Below, one piece after another: positions 1 to 6,966 of a stretch of 17,659 nucleotides of DNA (positions within the stretch are counted from its first letter, which is position 1; the number at the start of each line of letters is the position of its first letter). A program made the position numbers and the translations under genes. Source of the DNA: CAWEFA01 sp963808135 (GTDB lineage: Bacteria; Bacteroidota; Bacteroidia; Bacteroidales; DTGW01); contig CAWEFA010000142.1 in NCBI GenBank assembly GCA_963808135.1, positions 1 through 17,659 of the forward strand. Direction: 5' to 3'. The notes beneath the pieces are model-generated. The model saw nothing but the letters and a program-made list of their open reading frames with translations. It searched no databases and was not told where the DNA came from.

Positions 1-473
1 TGTGCGTGAACAAGGATGATCTATAATCAAATTTAAAAAAAATTGATTTATTAAAATAATATTTATAACATATTTGACTAAAATATGAATGTTTTTTTGT
101 TAAAAATAATTTTCTGCTGACCTTTATCTGGAATTAAAAATCGGCTTTTAAATAAGTTATCGAAATTGAGAATTAATAGGTTTATGTTATTAATTCCTAA
201 AATAAAGCCTAAACTATTAGAACATTTGAAATTACTTTATCGTTAAAATATAATAAAAAATATATCTTTCGAATTATTTGCCAAATTAAATTATCCCAAT
301 GGATTATTATCAGTTAAATACATTTTTTCACACTATACTTAATATTGACAGTGCAAATACAATTGCAGATTATTATGAACTACCACATTCATAAATTAAA
401 AAGAAAAATTCATTTGGTTCTTCAAAAACTTAAACTATGAAATAATAAAAGTTATGTTCATTTAAAAAATATC
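1..473. other. AT-rich region without a convincing gene
   Basis: No reading frame of useful length with protein-like content was found. A frame entering at base 3 reads seven codons to a TAA at 24-26 and could be the tail of an upstream gene, but this cannot be shown. A 9-bp perfect hairpin (arms 170-178 and 188-196, 9-nt loop) is nested inside a 6-bp outer pairing (143-148 with 204-209). It is AT-rich and has no T-tract, so it may be chance. TTCATTTG at 409-416 is one base off the Bacteroidota -7 consensus TAnnTTTG and could belong to the gene at 474, with no clear -33 partner. Confidence 0.5.
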
Positions 474-1447
474 ATGGCTGATCTTTCGTGCACATATCTT
501 GGTCTTGATTTAAAAAATCCCTTAATTGTAAGTAGTTCGGGACTTACTGATAGTCTTGAAAAAATAATCCGTTTGCAGGAGTTAGGGGCAGGGGCAGTAG
601 TGCTTAAATCATTATTTGAAGAAGCAATTGATTATGATGAAGGCCGTATTATCGACATGAAGCCATTATCCTGTGATGAAGCCAATGAGTTTAGCAAATT
701 AATTTCCCGTGGTAATTCTGTAAGGGATTATTTAAAATTAATTGAAAATGTAAAAAAAAATGTTACAATACCTGTAATTGCAAGCTTAAACTGCATTGAA
801 GCAGGTCAATGGTTCGATACTGCAAAAAGCATTGAATCGGCCGGAGCTGATGCGATAGAATTAAATATATTCTTTTTCCCAGACGATAAAGATTTCAAAG
901 CTGATGATTATGAAAGAGTTTATTTCGATATTATTTTAAAAGTTGCCTACACAGTAGATATTCCTATAACTGTTAAAATGAGTTCTAACTTTACAAACAT
1001 ATTATATATTATTGACCAGGCCTTTAACAGGGGAACGAAAGGAGTAGTTTTATTGGCCGCTATTTTCAACCTGATATCGATATTTCAGCTCTAGAACTTA
1101 AATGTGCCGACATATACAGCAATCCACATGATTTTTATCAAACATTTCGTTGGATAAATATTATTTCCAATCATCTTAAACATCTAGATATAGCTGCATC
1201 AAACGGCGTTCATGATAGTGAAACTATTATTAAGCTTTTGCTTGCCGGTGCAAATGCTGTAATGATCTGTTCCGTTTTATATATTAAAGGTATCGAATAT
1301 ATCGGCACTTTATTAAAAGGTGTGTCTGATTGGATGGATAATATGGGTTTTAAAAGAATAGAACATTTTCAGGGGCAGGTAAATTACTCGTGTGTCCAGG
1401 ATCCATTTTTGTATGAACGTTCAAATTTTATGAAATATTTTAAATGA
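474..1447 (+). pseudogene. Dihydroorotate dehydrogenase-like flavoprotein, frameshifted
   Basis: The product resembles the stand-alone DHODH-like family common in Bacteroidota, a predicted cytoplasmic FMN-binding TIM barrel of about 325-335 residues. The start fits the family (MADLSCTYLGL, then KNPLIVSSSGL and VVLKSLFEE at about 42-50). Residues 129-138 (ELNIFFFPDD) stand where true class 1 DHODH has its N-x-S-C/S-PN catalytic loop, so pyrimidine synthesis should not be assumed. The frame is lost near 1050-1055: the first frame ends at 1094 after aberrant residues, while the -1 frame from 1055 continues as GRYFQPDIDIS and then IAASNGVHD, LAGANAVMICSVLY and a normal C-terminus at 1447. The total of 974 bases is one short of whole codons, which points to a one-base deletion. 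No canonical slippery heptamer is visible. It may be a real pseudogene or a sequencing error. Confidence 0.85.
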
Positions 1448-1739
1448 TAACATAGCAGGCTAATATGGTGAAATTAATAATCTTGGACCAAGATGGATAA
1501 GGTTGAAATTTTAAACAGAAGATGTTTTAAAATTAGTTTTCTTTTAAATAACAAAGCGGCAAAATTAATTGTAACAAACCATTGTGCTTTTGTTAATAAA
1601 ATTTTATTCACTTTTTAATTATAATACTTATTTTCAATTAGTTACAAACCACACAATATACTTATATTTAATTGAAAAATAGTAAGTTTTTTTGTAAATT
1701 TCCAGAGTTTTAATTAAACATTAATTAATTGTTATTTAT
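1448..1739. other. Intergenic region with weak terminator-like hairpin
   Basis: After the DHODH-like gene there is an AT-only imperfect hairpin (left arm about 1506-1516, right arm 1524-1534, one bulge) followed by a T-rich stretch. It could act as a weak terminator. A short 6-bp hairpin with a 3-nt loop lies at 1480-1494. No coding content was seen. Confidence 0.25.
1672..1702 (+). promoter_or_regulatory. Candidate Bacteroidota promoter for the 1740 gene
   Basis: TTG at 1672-1674 and TAAATTTC at 1695-1702 are separated by 20 bases. This matches the phylum's -33 TTG / -7 TAnnTTTG arrangement with one mismatch in the -7 box. It would give a leader of roughly 30 nt before the ATG at 1740. AT-rich DNA yields such matches by chance. 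Confidence 0.35.
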
Positions 1740-1994
1740 ATGCCAATCACTTTTAATGAACTTAGAAGAATCAAAGATAATCTGCCTTCTGGCAGTATGA
1801 AAAAAATAGCTGAAACATTAAGTATTGATGAAGAAACCGTTAGAAATTATTTCGGTGGAGCAAATTATCGGGCGGGAAAGTCAGCAGGTATTCACATAGA
1901 ACAAGGTCCCGGTGGAGGGATTGTTACTTTCGATGACGAAACAATACTTGATTTGGCAAGGGATATACTTGCAGAGCATCAGCATCAGTATTAA
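1740..1994 (+). CDS. Small putative helix-turn-helix DNA-binding protein
   Basis: This 84-residue protein has an N-terminal segment at about 15-38 (KKIAETLSIDEETVRNYF) that reads as a helix-turn-helix: two helices with a turn at the SID and a recognition helix EETVRNYF. A glycine-rich middle (QGPGGGIVTF, about 55-64) and an acidic C-terminal helix ending in HQHQY follow. It has no signal peptide or membrane segment, so it is probably cytoplasmic. Similar small DNA-binding-annotated proteins occur in other Bacteroidota, but I cannot name a target or pathway. It stands alone, 292 bp after the DHODH-like gene and 177 bp before the SiaC-like gene. A candidate promoter lies just upstream. The HTH assignment is an inference from the residue pattern. 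Confidence 0.7.
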   Translation: MPITFNELRRIKDNLPSGSMKKIAETLSIDEETVRNYFGGANYRAGKSAGIHIEQGPGGGIVTFDDETILDLARDILAEHQHQY

Positions 1995-2107
1995 AAAAAG
2001 GGTCGCACCATTCTTAGATTAAATTTTGACGAACAAGTATTTTTAATTTACGAACGGATATTTTTCATAGATTAACGTCACCTTAAGAAGGTAATTTATA
2101 TCACCAG

Positions 2108-2134
2108 TTTGCATATGTAAGCCAACTAACTTTG
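2108..2134 (+). promoter_or_regulatory. Candidate promoter for the SiaC-like gene
   Basis: TAACTTTG at 2127-2134 is an exact match to the Bacteroidota -7 consensus TAnnTTTG. TTTG at 2108-2111 is a possible -33 box, but the 15-base spacing is shorter than usual. The predicted leader to the ATG at 2172 is about 30 nt. Confidence 0.45.
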
Positions 2135-2171
2135 GGAATAACTTTACGTTGAAACTATAAAACAAAGTTGT

Positions 2172-2549
2172 ATGAATTCTCCAGAGTTAATAATAAAAGG
2201 ATCGAAAACTATGCCGGCAATTACTTTCAGTAAAGGTAAATTAGATATTGTTGGCCGCTCGATTCCAACGGAATCAAGAGGATTCTATGATTCCCTATTT
2301 AATGTTCTATATACTTATTCAAATAATCCTGAAAATGTAACCGAAATTAACTTTCAGCTGGAATATCTGAATAGCGATTCAAACCGTTCAATTTTGAATA
2401 TTTTATTAATTGCAGAAAAATTATACAATAAAGGGAAAAATGTTGTAATTAGGTGGTTTTACAAGAATAATGATTCATTTATGCTCGATCAAGGAAATAT
2501 TTTTAAATCATTAATAGAAGTCCCCTTTTGCTTTGAGCCGATTATTTGA
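2172..2549 (+). CDS. SiaC family (DUF1987) regulatory phosphoprotein
   Basis: This 125-residue protein matches the SiaC/DUF1987 family along its full length (usual length about 120-130): an N-terminal strand (ELIIKGSKTMPAITF), GRSIPTESRGFYD at 28-40, INFQLEYLNSDSNRSIL at 59-75 and a C-terminal VPFCFE segment. In Pseudomonas aeruginosa, SiaC is phosphorylated on Thr68 by the kinase SiaB and dephosphorylated by the PP2C phosphatase SiaA, and unphosphorylated SiaC activates the diguanylate cyclase SiaD. Here the matching position appears to be Ser68 in LNSDSN, still phosphorylatable. No SiaA, SiaB or cyclase gene lies nearby, so partners must be encoded elsewhere. It is a cytoplasmic monocistronic gene, with a good -7 element upstream and a terminator-like hairpin downstream. 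Confidence 0.85.
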   Translation: MNSPELIIKGSKTMPAITFSKGKLDIVGRSIPTESRGFYDSLFNVLYTYSNNPENVTEINFQLEYLNSDSNRSILNILLIAEKLYNKGKNVVIRWFYKNNDSFMLDQGNIFKSLIEVPFCFEPII

Positions 2550-2567
2550 CAATTACTTAGGGTTGGT

Positions 2568-2602
2568 TCAATGCCGGCATCATTTATTGTTGCCGGCATT
2601 GA
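2568..2602. repeat. 12-bp perfect inverted repeat after the SiaC-like gene
   Basis: Arms 2568-2579 (TCAATGCCGGCA) and 2591-2602 (TGCCGGCATTGA) are perfect complements around an 11-nt loop. They stand out as locally GC-rich. No T-run follows directly, so it is not a textbook intrinsic terminator, but it could stabilise the 3' end of the upstream transcript. Confidence 0.8.
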
Positions 2603-2635
2603 TGTTTAATGGATGTTATAATGTAGATATTCTTT

Positions 2636-2673
2636 AAAAAATAATACTATGTATTGCATAGTATTATTTTTTT
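2636..2673. terminator. Bidirectional intrinsic-terminator-like hairpin
   Basis: A perfect 16-bp stem (2636-2651 with 2658-2673, allowing one base of slip around 2657) encloses a loop of about five bases (tattg). The arms begin with an A-run and end with a T-run, so RNA from either strand would carry a U-tract. It most likely ends the SiaC-like transcript. The stem is mainly A-T, so efficiency is uncertain. Confidence 0.6.
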
Positions 2674-2685
2674 ATTGTATCTTTG
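2654..2685 (+). promoter_or_regulatory. Candidate promoter for the PspC/PadR module
   Basis: TTG at 2654-2656 is followed after 21 bases by TATCTTTG at 2678-2685, an exact match to the Bacteroidota -7 consensus. The next gene on this strand starts at 3008, so the leader would be over 300 nt and would include the MITE-like element. The -33 box overlaps the terminator hairpin. Confidence 0.45.
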
Positions 2686-2742
2686 TAATATATTTTCATT
2701 GACAATAAAAGGTACTTGTTTTAGTTGATAACAATTACAATC

Positions 2743-2950
2743 TTAATTAACGTGAGTTCGATGTATAAGATATTTAAAATATGACTGTTGCGTTATTCCC
2801 CCTTGGCGAAGGGGGTAGGGGGGATTGGATTCTTATTTGCTAAATTGCCAAAAAATATCAATCCCCCTGCCCCCTTTTCAAAGGGGGACTTGCTTTGTTC
2901 TTGATTATATGAAATTTACACATATATTATATCGAACTCACGTTAATTAA
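2743..2950. mobile_element. MITE-like element with 20-bp terminal inverted repeats
   Basis: The ends TTAATTAACGTGAGTTCGAT (2743-2762) and its exact reverse complement (2931-2950) bound a 208-bp segment with no gene. TTAATTAA is itself palindromic, so it may be a target duplication flanking a 192-bp core (2751-2942) with 12-bp inverted repeats. Inside are nested C/G-rich inverted repeats: 2798-2804 with 2809-2815, about 2870-2877 with 2880-2887, and 2811-2827 with 2859-2874 around a short gap. The transcript could fold into a large cruciform-like structure. No transposase is present, so mobility would need one supplied in trans. Classification as a MITE is an inference from structure. Confidence 0.65.
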
Positions 2951-3007
2951 AATATTGAAAATTAGAAAAGACGATTTAATAATTCACATATATTTAAATA
3001 ATTTACC

Positions 3008-3562
3008 ATGAAAAAGACAATTTCAGCAAATATTGCCGGAACCTTGTTCCAGATTGATGAAGATGCATATTTAACACTCGAGCATTATTTTCAAAGAATT
3101 GAAGCCAGATATAATTATTCTTTGGAAGGCAAGGAAATCGTGAATGACTTGGAGACAAGGCTTGTAGAGTTATTTGAGAATAGAACACATAGCCGTTCAC
3201 AAAACATTACAATTGACGATGTTAACTGGGCCATAGGAATATTAGGGAAACCTGAGGATTTAGGAGGTTCTAATATTCCGCCCGAACCGGGTCGCGGAAA
3301 GAAGTATTACAGGTTCGACAGGAAATTATACCGCGATCCCGACAACAAAGTTATAGGAGGCGTATGCGGAGGACTTGGCGCATATTTCGATGTTGATCCG
3401 GTACTTTTGAGAGTAGTTTTCGTTGCATTATTATTTATTGGATTTGGTCCATTGGCATATATAATTTTATGGATAGTAATACCAAAAGCCTATTCTGTTA
3501 GTCAAAAGCTCGAGATGCATGGCGAACCGCCAACTCCGGAAAACATTAGAAAATACAGTTAG
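3008..3562 (+). CDS. PspC domain protein (short form)
   Basis: The 184-residue protein has two parts. Residues 1-85 form a soluble domain (IDEDAY, then GKEIVNDLETRLVELF and the ITIDDV segment) that recurs at the start of the gene at 3994. Residues about 105-161 are a PspC domain: KLYRDPDNKVIGGVCGGLGAYF, then DPVLLRVVFVALLF with one membrane segment (about 135-158) ending ILWIVIPKA. PspC proteins act at the cytoplasmic membrane in envelope-stress responses, and in Bacteroidota they often sit beside PadR regulators. This gene leads a probable three-gene operon (51 nt to padR). The start is well placed because both paralogues begin MKK followed by the same motif. The exact stress sensed is unknown. 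Confidence 0.88.
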   Translation: MKKTISANIAGTLFQIDEDAYLTLEHYFQRIEARYNYSLEGKEIVNDLETRLVELFENRTHSRSQNITIDDVNWAIGILGKPEDLGGSNIPPEPGRGKKYYRFDRKLYRDPDNKVIGGVCGGLGAYFDVDPVLLRVVFVALLFIGFGPLAYIILWIVIPKAYSVSQKLEMHGEPPTPENIRKYS

Positions 3563-3564
3563 GT

Positions 3565-3585
3565 AAATTTCAAATTTCAAATTTC
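3565..3585. repeat. Three tandem AAATTTC heptamers
   Basis: AAATTTC occurs three times in direct succession at 3565-3571, 3572-3578 and 3579-3585, just after the stop of the first PspC gene. Such short tandem runs can vary in copy number by slippage. No function can be assigned. Confidence 0.75.
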
Positions 3586-3613
3586 AGATTTTGTTTATTA
3601 ATTTATAAAAATC

Positions 3614-3949
3614 ATGAATCCAGATAACGTTAAAGCCCAAATGAGAAAGGGAGTTTTGGAATATTGTATATTACTTATTTTATCGAAAACCGATGCTTAT
3701 GCAACAGATATTATCAACACTTTGAAAGAATCGGCAATGATAGTTGTTGAAGGCACATTATATCCGCTACTCACGAGGCAAAAAAATGCAGGATTATTAA
3801 GTTACCGTTGGGAAGAGTCGAGCCAGGGGCCTCCAAGAAAGTATTATTCCATTACCGAAAACGGCCGTAATTTTCTGAAAGAACTTGATACAAGCTTTGA
3901 CGGGCTGGTTAAGGCTGTTCAATCTATTAGAGAAAAAAGTATTCATTAA
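3614..3949 (+). CDS. PadR family transcriptional regulator
   Basis: This 111-residue protein is a typical short PadR winged-helix regulator. It shows RKGVLEYCILLILSKTDAYATDII (about 11-34, helices 1-2), then VVEGTLYPLLTRQKNAGLL (about 44-62, recognition helix), and the wing with GPPRKYYSITENGRNFL (about 72-88), the family's most conserved stretch. A short C-terminal helix would provide dimerisation. PadR proteins are usually repressors that bind their own operon promoter and respond to small molecules or envelope stress. It lies between two PspC genes, 51 nt after the first and 44 nt before the second, so it probably controls this operon. The effector and operator cannot be identified from sequence. 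Confidence 0.92.
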   Translation: MNPDNVKAQMRKGVLEYCILLILSKTDAYATDIINTLKESAMIVVEGTLYPLLTRQKNAGLLSYRWEESSQGPPRKYYSITENGRNFLKELDTSFDGLVKAVQSIREKSIH

Positions 3950-3993
3950 ATAAAAACCCAACAGTTTAAAAGTTTAATCTTAAATTTTTTCAG

Positions 3994-5562
3994 ATGAAAA
4001 AAGCAATAAAAATCAATATTGGCGGGCTTATTTTTCATATCGATGAAGATGCCTTTGATAAGCTAAATGAATATTTATCTGCATTAAACGAACATTTCGG
4101 AAACGGAACTGAAGCAAAAGAAATTGTTGCTGATGTTGAATCGCGAATTGCCGAACTTTTCCAGGAGAGAATAAATCAAACCAAACAAGTATTAAATATC
4201 TCCGATGTAGAAGATATTATAAGTATTCTCGGCAATCCAAGCGACTTTGATACAGAACCATCACAAACCAATGGCGAAAATTACGGTTCAAATAGTTCAT
4301 ACGCAACAAAACGACGTTTTTATCGTGATGTGGATAATGCCGTATTTGGCGGGATTTGTTCAGGGTTGGGGGCTTATTTCAACGCCGATCCTGTTATTTT
4401 CAGAATTCTATTTGTATTATTTACATTTATCGGGGCGGCTGCAATACCTGTTTATTTAATCCTGTGGTTTGCTCTGCCGGCTGCCCGGACTTCAGCCCAA
4501 AAGCTGGAAATGAGGGGCCATGAAATAACAATCTCTAATATTGAGAAAACCGTAAAACATGAATTTGAGCAGGTAAAAGAAAATTTTAAACGCTTCGATG
4601 CACGTAAACGAACCAGGGATTTTTTTGAAGATTTTTTTCATGTTTCCGGCGTTATTATCTTAGCCATTTTAAAAGTATTCGTTGTAATTGTAGGCGTTGT
4701 ATTTACCATCGTCGGCGCTGCATTAATTATTGCTTTGGCTTATGCAATTACAAACCACCCAATGGAATTCGGCAATGATAATTTTCACATTAGTAATTTA
4801 ATATTCTTTTTGCAGCAATTTTTAAACAGCGGACAAATTAAAATCATTTTACTGCTTCTAATATTTTTAACCGTTATACCAGTTCTCTGTTTGCTTTATT
4901 TCGGTCTAAAGCTCATTTTCAGGTTTAAAACTTACGATCGTTATTTTTGGATTTCAGCGCTTGCAATATGGATTATCAGCGCAATCCTGTTTGCAATATT
5001 TGTAGTTTCGGGATTAAAGAATTTTTCCGAAAATTATAGTAAAGTTTCTTCGATGGATTTGAACACAAAAAAGTACAAAATAATTTACTTAGAAATTAAT
5101 CCTGTTTTTCCAGATAGCGCCGGTTTGAGAAAATTTTTAAATAAACAAATTGATTTTAGCTACTATATCTCCAAAGACAATAAAATTTTGGGCCGGCCGG
5201 AGTTAAAAATAAATAAAGCAAATAATAATGAAGCCCTTTTAAATATTGAACGTCAATCTTACGGTATTGCTTACGAAAATGCCGTTGGCAATTCCAATAA
5301 TATTTTATTCGATGCAATACAAAAGGATTCATTGCTTTTAATCGATCCGTTTTTTACAATTCCAAATGGTTATAAATGGCGCGCCCAGCAAGTTGAATTA
5401 AATTTAAACCTGCCGGTAGGAACCGTAATTCATATTGATAATAACATAGAACCTGTTTTAAAAGAAGCAGAATATAACGATAACACCTGGTATAAAAATC
5501 TTGCAGGCAAAACATGGGTAATAACCAACGAAGGCTTTGCATCTTATAATGAGGCAAAATAG
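3994..5562 (+). CDS. PspC domain multi-pass membrane protein (long form)
   Basis: The 522-residue protein begins with the same soluble domain as the upstream PspC gene (residues 1-80, GLIFHIDEDAF, AKEIVADVESRIAELF). A PspC domain follows at about 107-165 (RFYRDVDNAVFGGICSGLGAYF, membrane segment about 135-160). After an amphipathic, charged linker (170-212) come three hydrophobic regions at about 217-252, 283-308 and 318-342. The remaining 180 residues lie after the last membrane segment, probably outside the cytoplasmic membrane, and look beta-rich; I do not recognise the family with certainty. It ends the PspC-PadR-PspC operon. The probable role is as a membrane partner or sensor of envelope stress. 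The shared N-terminal domain suggests the two PspC genes are paralogues from duplication. Confidence 0.88.
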   Translation: MKKAIKINIGGLIFHIDEDAFDKLNEYLSALNEHFGNGTEAKEIVADVESRIAELFQERINQTKQVLNISDVEDIISILGNPSDFDTEPSQTNGENYGSNSSYATKRRFYRDVDNAVFGGICSGLGAYFNADPVIFRILFVLFTFIGAAAIPVYLILWFALPAARTSAQKLEMRGHEITISNIEKTVKHEFEQVKENFKRFDARKRTRDFFEDFFHVSGVIILAILKVFVVIVGVVFTIVGAALIIALAYAITNHPMEFGNDNFHISNLIFFLQQFLNSGQIKIILLLLIFLTVIPVLCLLYFGLKLIFRFKTYDRYFWISALAIWIISAILFAIFVVSGLKNFSENYSKVSSMDLNTKKYKIIYLEINPVFPDSAGLRKFLNKQIDFSYYISKDNKILGRPELKINKANNNEALLNIERQSYGIAYENAVGNSNNILFDAIQKDSLLLIDPFFTIPNGYKWRAQQVELNLNLPVGTVIHIDNNIEPVLKEAEYNDNTWYKNLAGKTWVITNEGFASYNEAK

Positions 5563-5620
5563 TATTAATATGTGTTTAGTTTTCACATTATTGAATGTTT
5601 GTAATATCTCCCTGAAAGAA

Positions 5621-6238
5621 TTAAATAACACGTTTTCCATTGATAATAATACTTATAATTTTCCCATAACCACTTTTAGCTTCCCAGTATTCAACAAAAC
5701 CGTATCCTTTGGCAAAAACTGTAAACTCCTCTGAATCCATCAATTCATTAATATAATATAAAAAAGTATTGCAATTATAAATGGTTAAGGAATCGTTTAT
5801 ATTAACAGAATCAGTTGTGCTGATTAATTTACAGTAATAAGTTTCAACAATTATGTATGAGTTATTAGTAAAACTATCTTTTTTAACAAACCAGCTTTCA
5901 TTAACTTTTTTATTAAAATCAAATTTTAAGTAATCAATGCCTTTAATGCTGTCCCTGATATAAATATTTCTATCGTTGCCAATTCTTATAAAATAATTCT
6001 TTAATAAGGATATATCCGATTTGTTAGTATCGGTCATTACATAGTAAATCGTATCATTTATTAATATCCTGTCAGTAATTTTTAATATTTCACGCTCAAA
6101 TTCCCATCTGTTTCCAACTGTCAGCGAAAGAAATTCATTCGATTGGCTTACCGGGTAATCACTTTTATCTTTGCTTTTATTGCAGGAAGTAACAATTGTT
6201 ACTACCAATAAACAATATAAAATATGTGATTTTTTCAT
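5621..6238 (-). CDS. Hypothetical lipoprotein
   Basis: This 205-residue protein has a lipoprotein signal: a basic start (MKKSH), a hydrophobic core and the lipobox VTSC with Cys19, so it is probably anchored to a membrane through lipid. The mature part opens with a charged linker, then LSLTVGNRWEFERE (about 38-50), a pattern seen in many exported Bacteroidota proteins of unknown function (VGNxWxYE). The rest alternates short beta-strand-like segments with aspartate/asparagine turns. It has no catalytic motif. It is the last of four minus-strand genes, 267 bp after the 143-residue lipoprotein and separated from it by a strong hairpin, so it may be transcribed apart. It converges with the PspC operon (58-bp gap). 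Confidence 0.75.
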   Translation of the reverse strand: MKKSHILYCLLVVTIVTSCNKSKDKSDYPVSQSNEFLSLTVGNRWEFEREILKITDRILINDTIYYVMTDTNKSDISLLKNYFIRIGNDRNIYIRDSIKGIDYLKFDFNKKVNESWFVKKDSFTNNSYIIVETYYCKLISTTDSVNINDSLTIYNCNTFLYYINELMDSEEFTVFAKGYGFVEYWEAKSGYGKIISIIINGKRVI

Positions 6239-6345
6239 TTGTTTTTTTATTAAAATTAGCTCTTTGCTTTAGAAGCTGTTTTAATTTTTATAAAATAAAA
6301 AGTTTAAATTAAAACCTTTAAGCTATTTCGCCAAGACACGCCAAG

Positions 6346-6396
6346 ATAAGGCGAAGTTTCGCAAAGGAAAAAAATCTTTGCGAAACTTCGCCTTAT
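6346..6396. repeat. Perfect 21-bp hairpin repeat
   Basis: Arms 6346-6366 and 6376-6396 are exact complements with a 9-nt loop rich in A. The arm contains the words GGCGAAGTTTCGC and GCAAAG. Just before it, CGCCAAG occurs twice (6330-6336, 6340-6346 approximately). These words resemble dispersed GCCAAGACGC/CGCAAAG repeats seen between genes in many bacteria, so this is likely a copy of a small interspersed repeat. It lies between two minus-strand genes and could also act as a terminator or RNA stabiliser. Confidence 0.75.
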
Positions 6397-6505
6397 AACT
6401 AAAAAGTAAGTTATTCAAAATTTCAATTTAAGAAAATCAAAGCAACTTATTATAGAAATAACCTCGGGTTTTTCATTTTGAAATATTTTAATAAAAAAAT
6501 TTTTA

Positions 6506-6937
6506 TTAAGGGGCTTCTTTTCTTATAAGTATATTAGCCCTATAATCCTTTTGTTCAATAACTGAATCAACATAAACATAAGGGAATAATTCTAACAATT
6601 TGATATTATATCCATCTATTATAGTGTCATTTATAAATCTATTCCCGGCATATGTATCTAATACAAAATTCGTATTTTTAATATTATTTGAAAATATAAA
6701 GCCTAATTCAGCATTTCCAGCCCATTTGCACATAGCATCTTTAGGACACCTGGAATCATTAAGAACAGAATCAAGGTAAACAGATATATTTTCTTCATAG
6801 TTGTATAATTTTTCTTTACATTTAATTTCAAGAGTATCGTTTAAAATCAGAGTGCTTTCTGATTTTTCGTTAGCTTTTTTGCAATTTAGGTTACTTAACA
6901 AAATTGCCAAACTGATTAATATGTGTTTGATTTTCAT
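6506..6937 (-). CDS. Small lipoprotein with CPxDxxCxWAGNA motif
   Basis: This 143-residue protein begins with a signal peptide ending NLNC (Cys19), a plausible though not ideal lipobox. The mature protein carries DSRCPKDAMCKWAGNAEL at 61-78, with Cys64 and Cys70 spaced to form a disulphide or bind a ligand. I have seen this motif in small hypothetical lipoproteins of Bacteroidota, but the function is not known. A third cysteine, Cys40, lies upstream. The C-terminal part (IKLLELFPYV, then DYRANILI) appears beta-rich, suggesting a small sandwich fold. It starts 29 bp after the stop of the M36-like peptidase on the same strand, so the two are probably co-transcribed; a protease-associated or inhibitor role is only speculation. 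Confidence 0.75.
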   Translation of the reverse strand: MKIKHILISLAILLSNLNCKKANEKSESTLILNDTLEIKCKEKLYNYEENISVYLDSVLNDSRCPKDAMCKWAGNAELGFIFSNNIKNTNFVLDTYAGNRFINDTIIDGYNIKLLELFPYVYVDSVIEQKDYRANILIRKEAP

Positions 6938-6966
6938 AATTTTTTATTTTTTATAATATTAAGCAT

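Larger units (their letters stand above)
2550..3007. other. Intergenic region rich in inverted repeats
   Basis: No gene was found in these 458 bases. They hold, in order, a 12-bp inverted repeat, a 16-bp terminator-like hairpin, a candidate promoter and a MITE-like element, each listed separately. About 57 AT-rich bases follow before the ATG at 3008. Confidence 0.8.

Noticed and set aside
1040..1060. Programmed -1 ribosomal frameshift in the DHODH-like gene
   Set aside because: No X-XXY-YYZ slippery heptamer in the right frame and no clear downstream stem-loop; the family is normally encoded in one frame.
2798..2887. CRISPR-like or G-quadruplex reading of the C/G runs
   Set aside because: No repeat-spacer periodicity, and only pairs of G-runs rather than four in close succession; inverted repeats explain them better.
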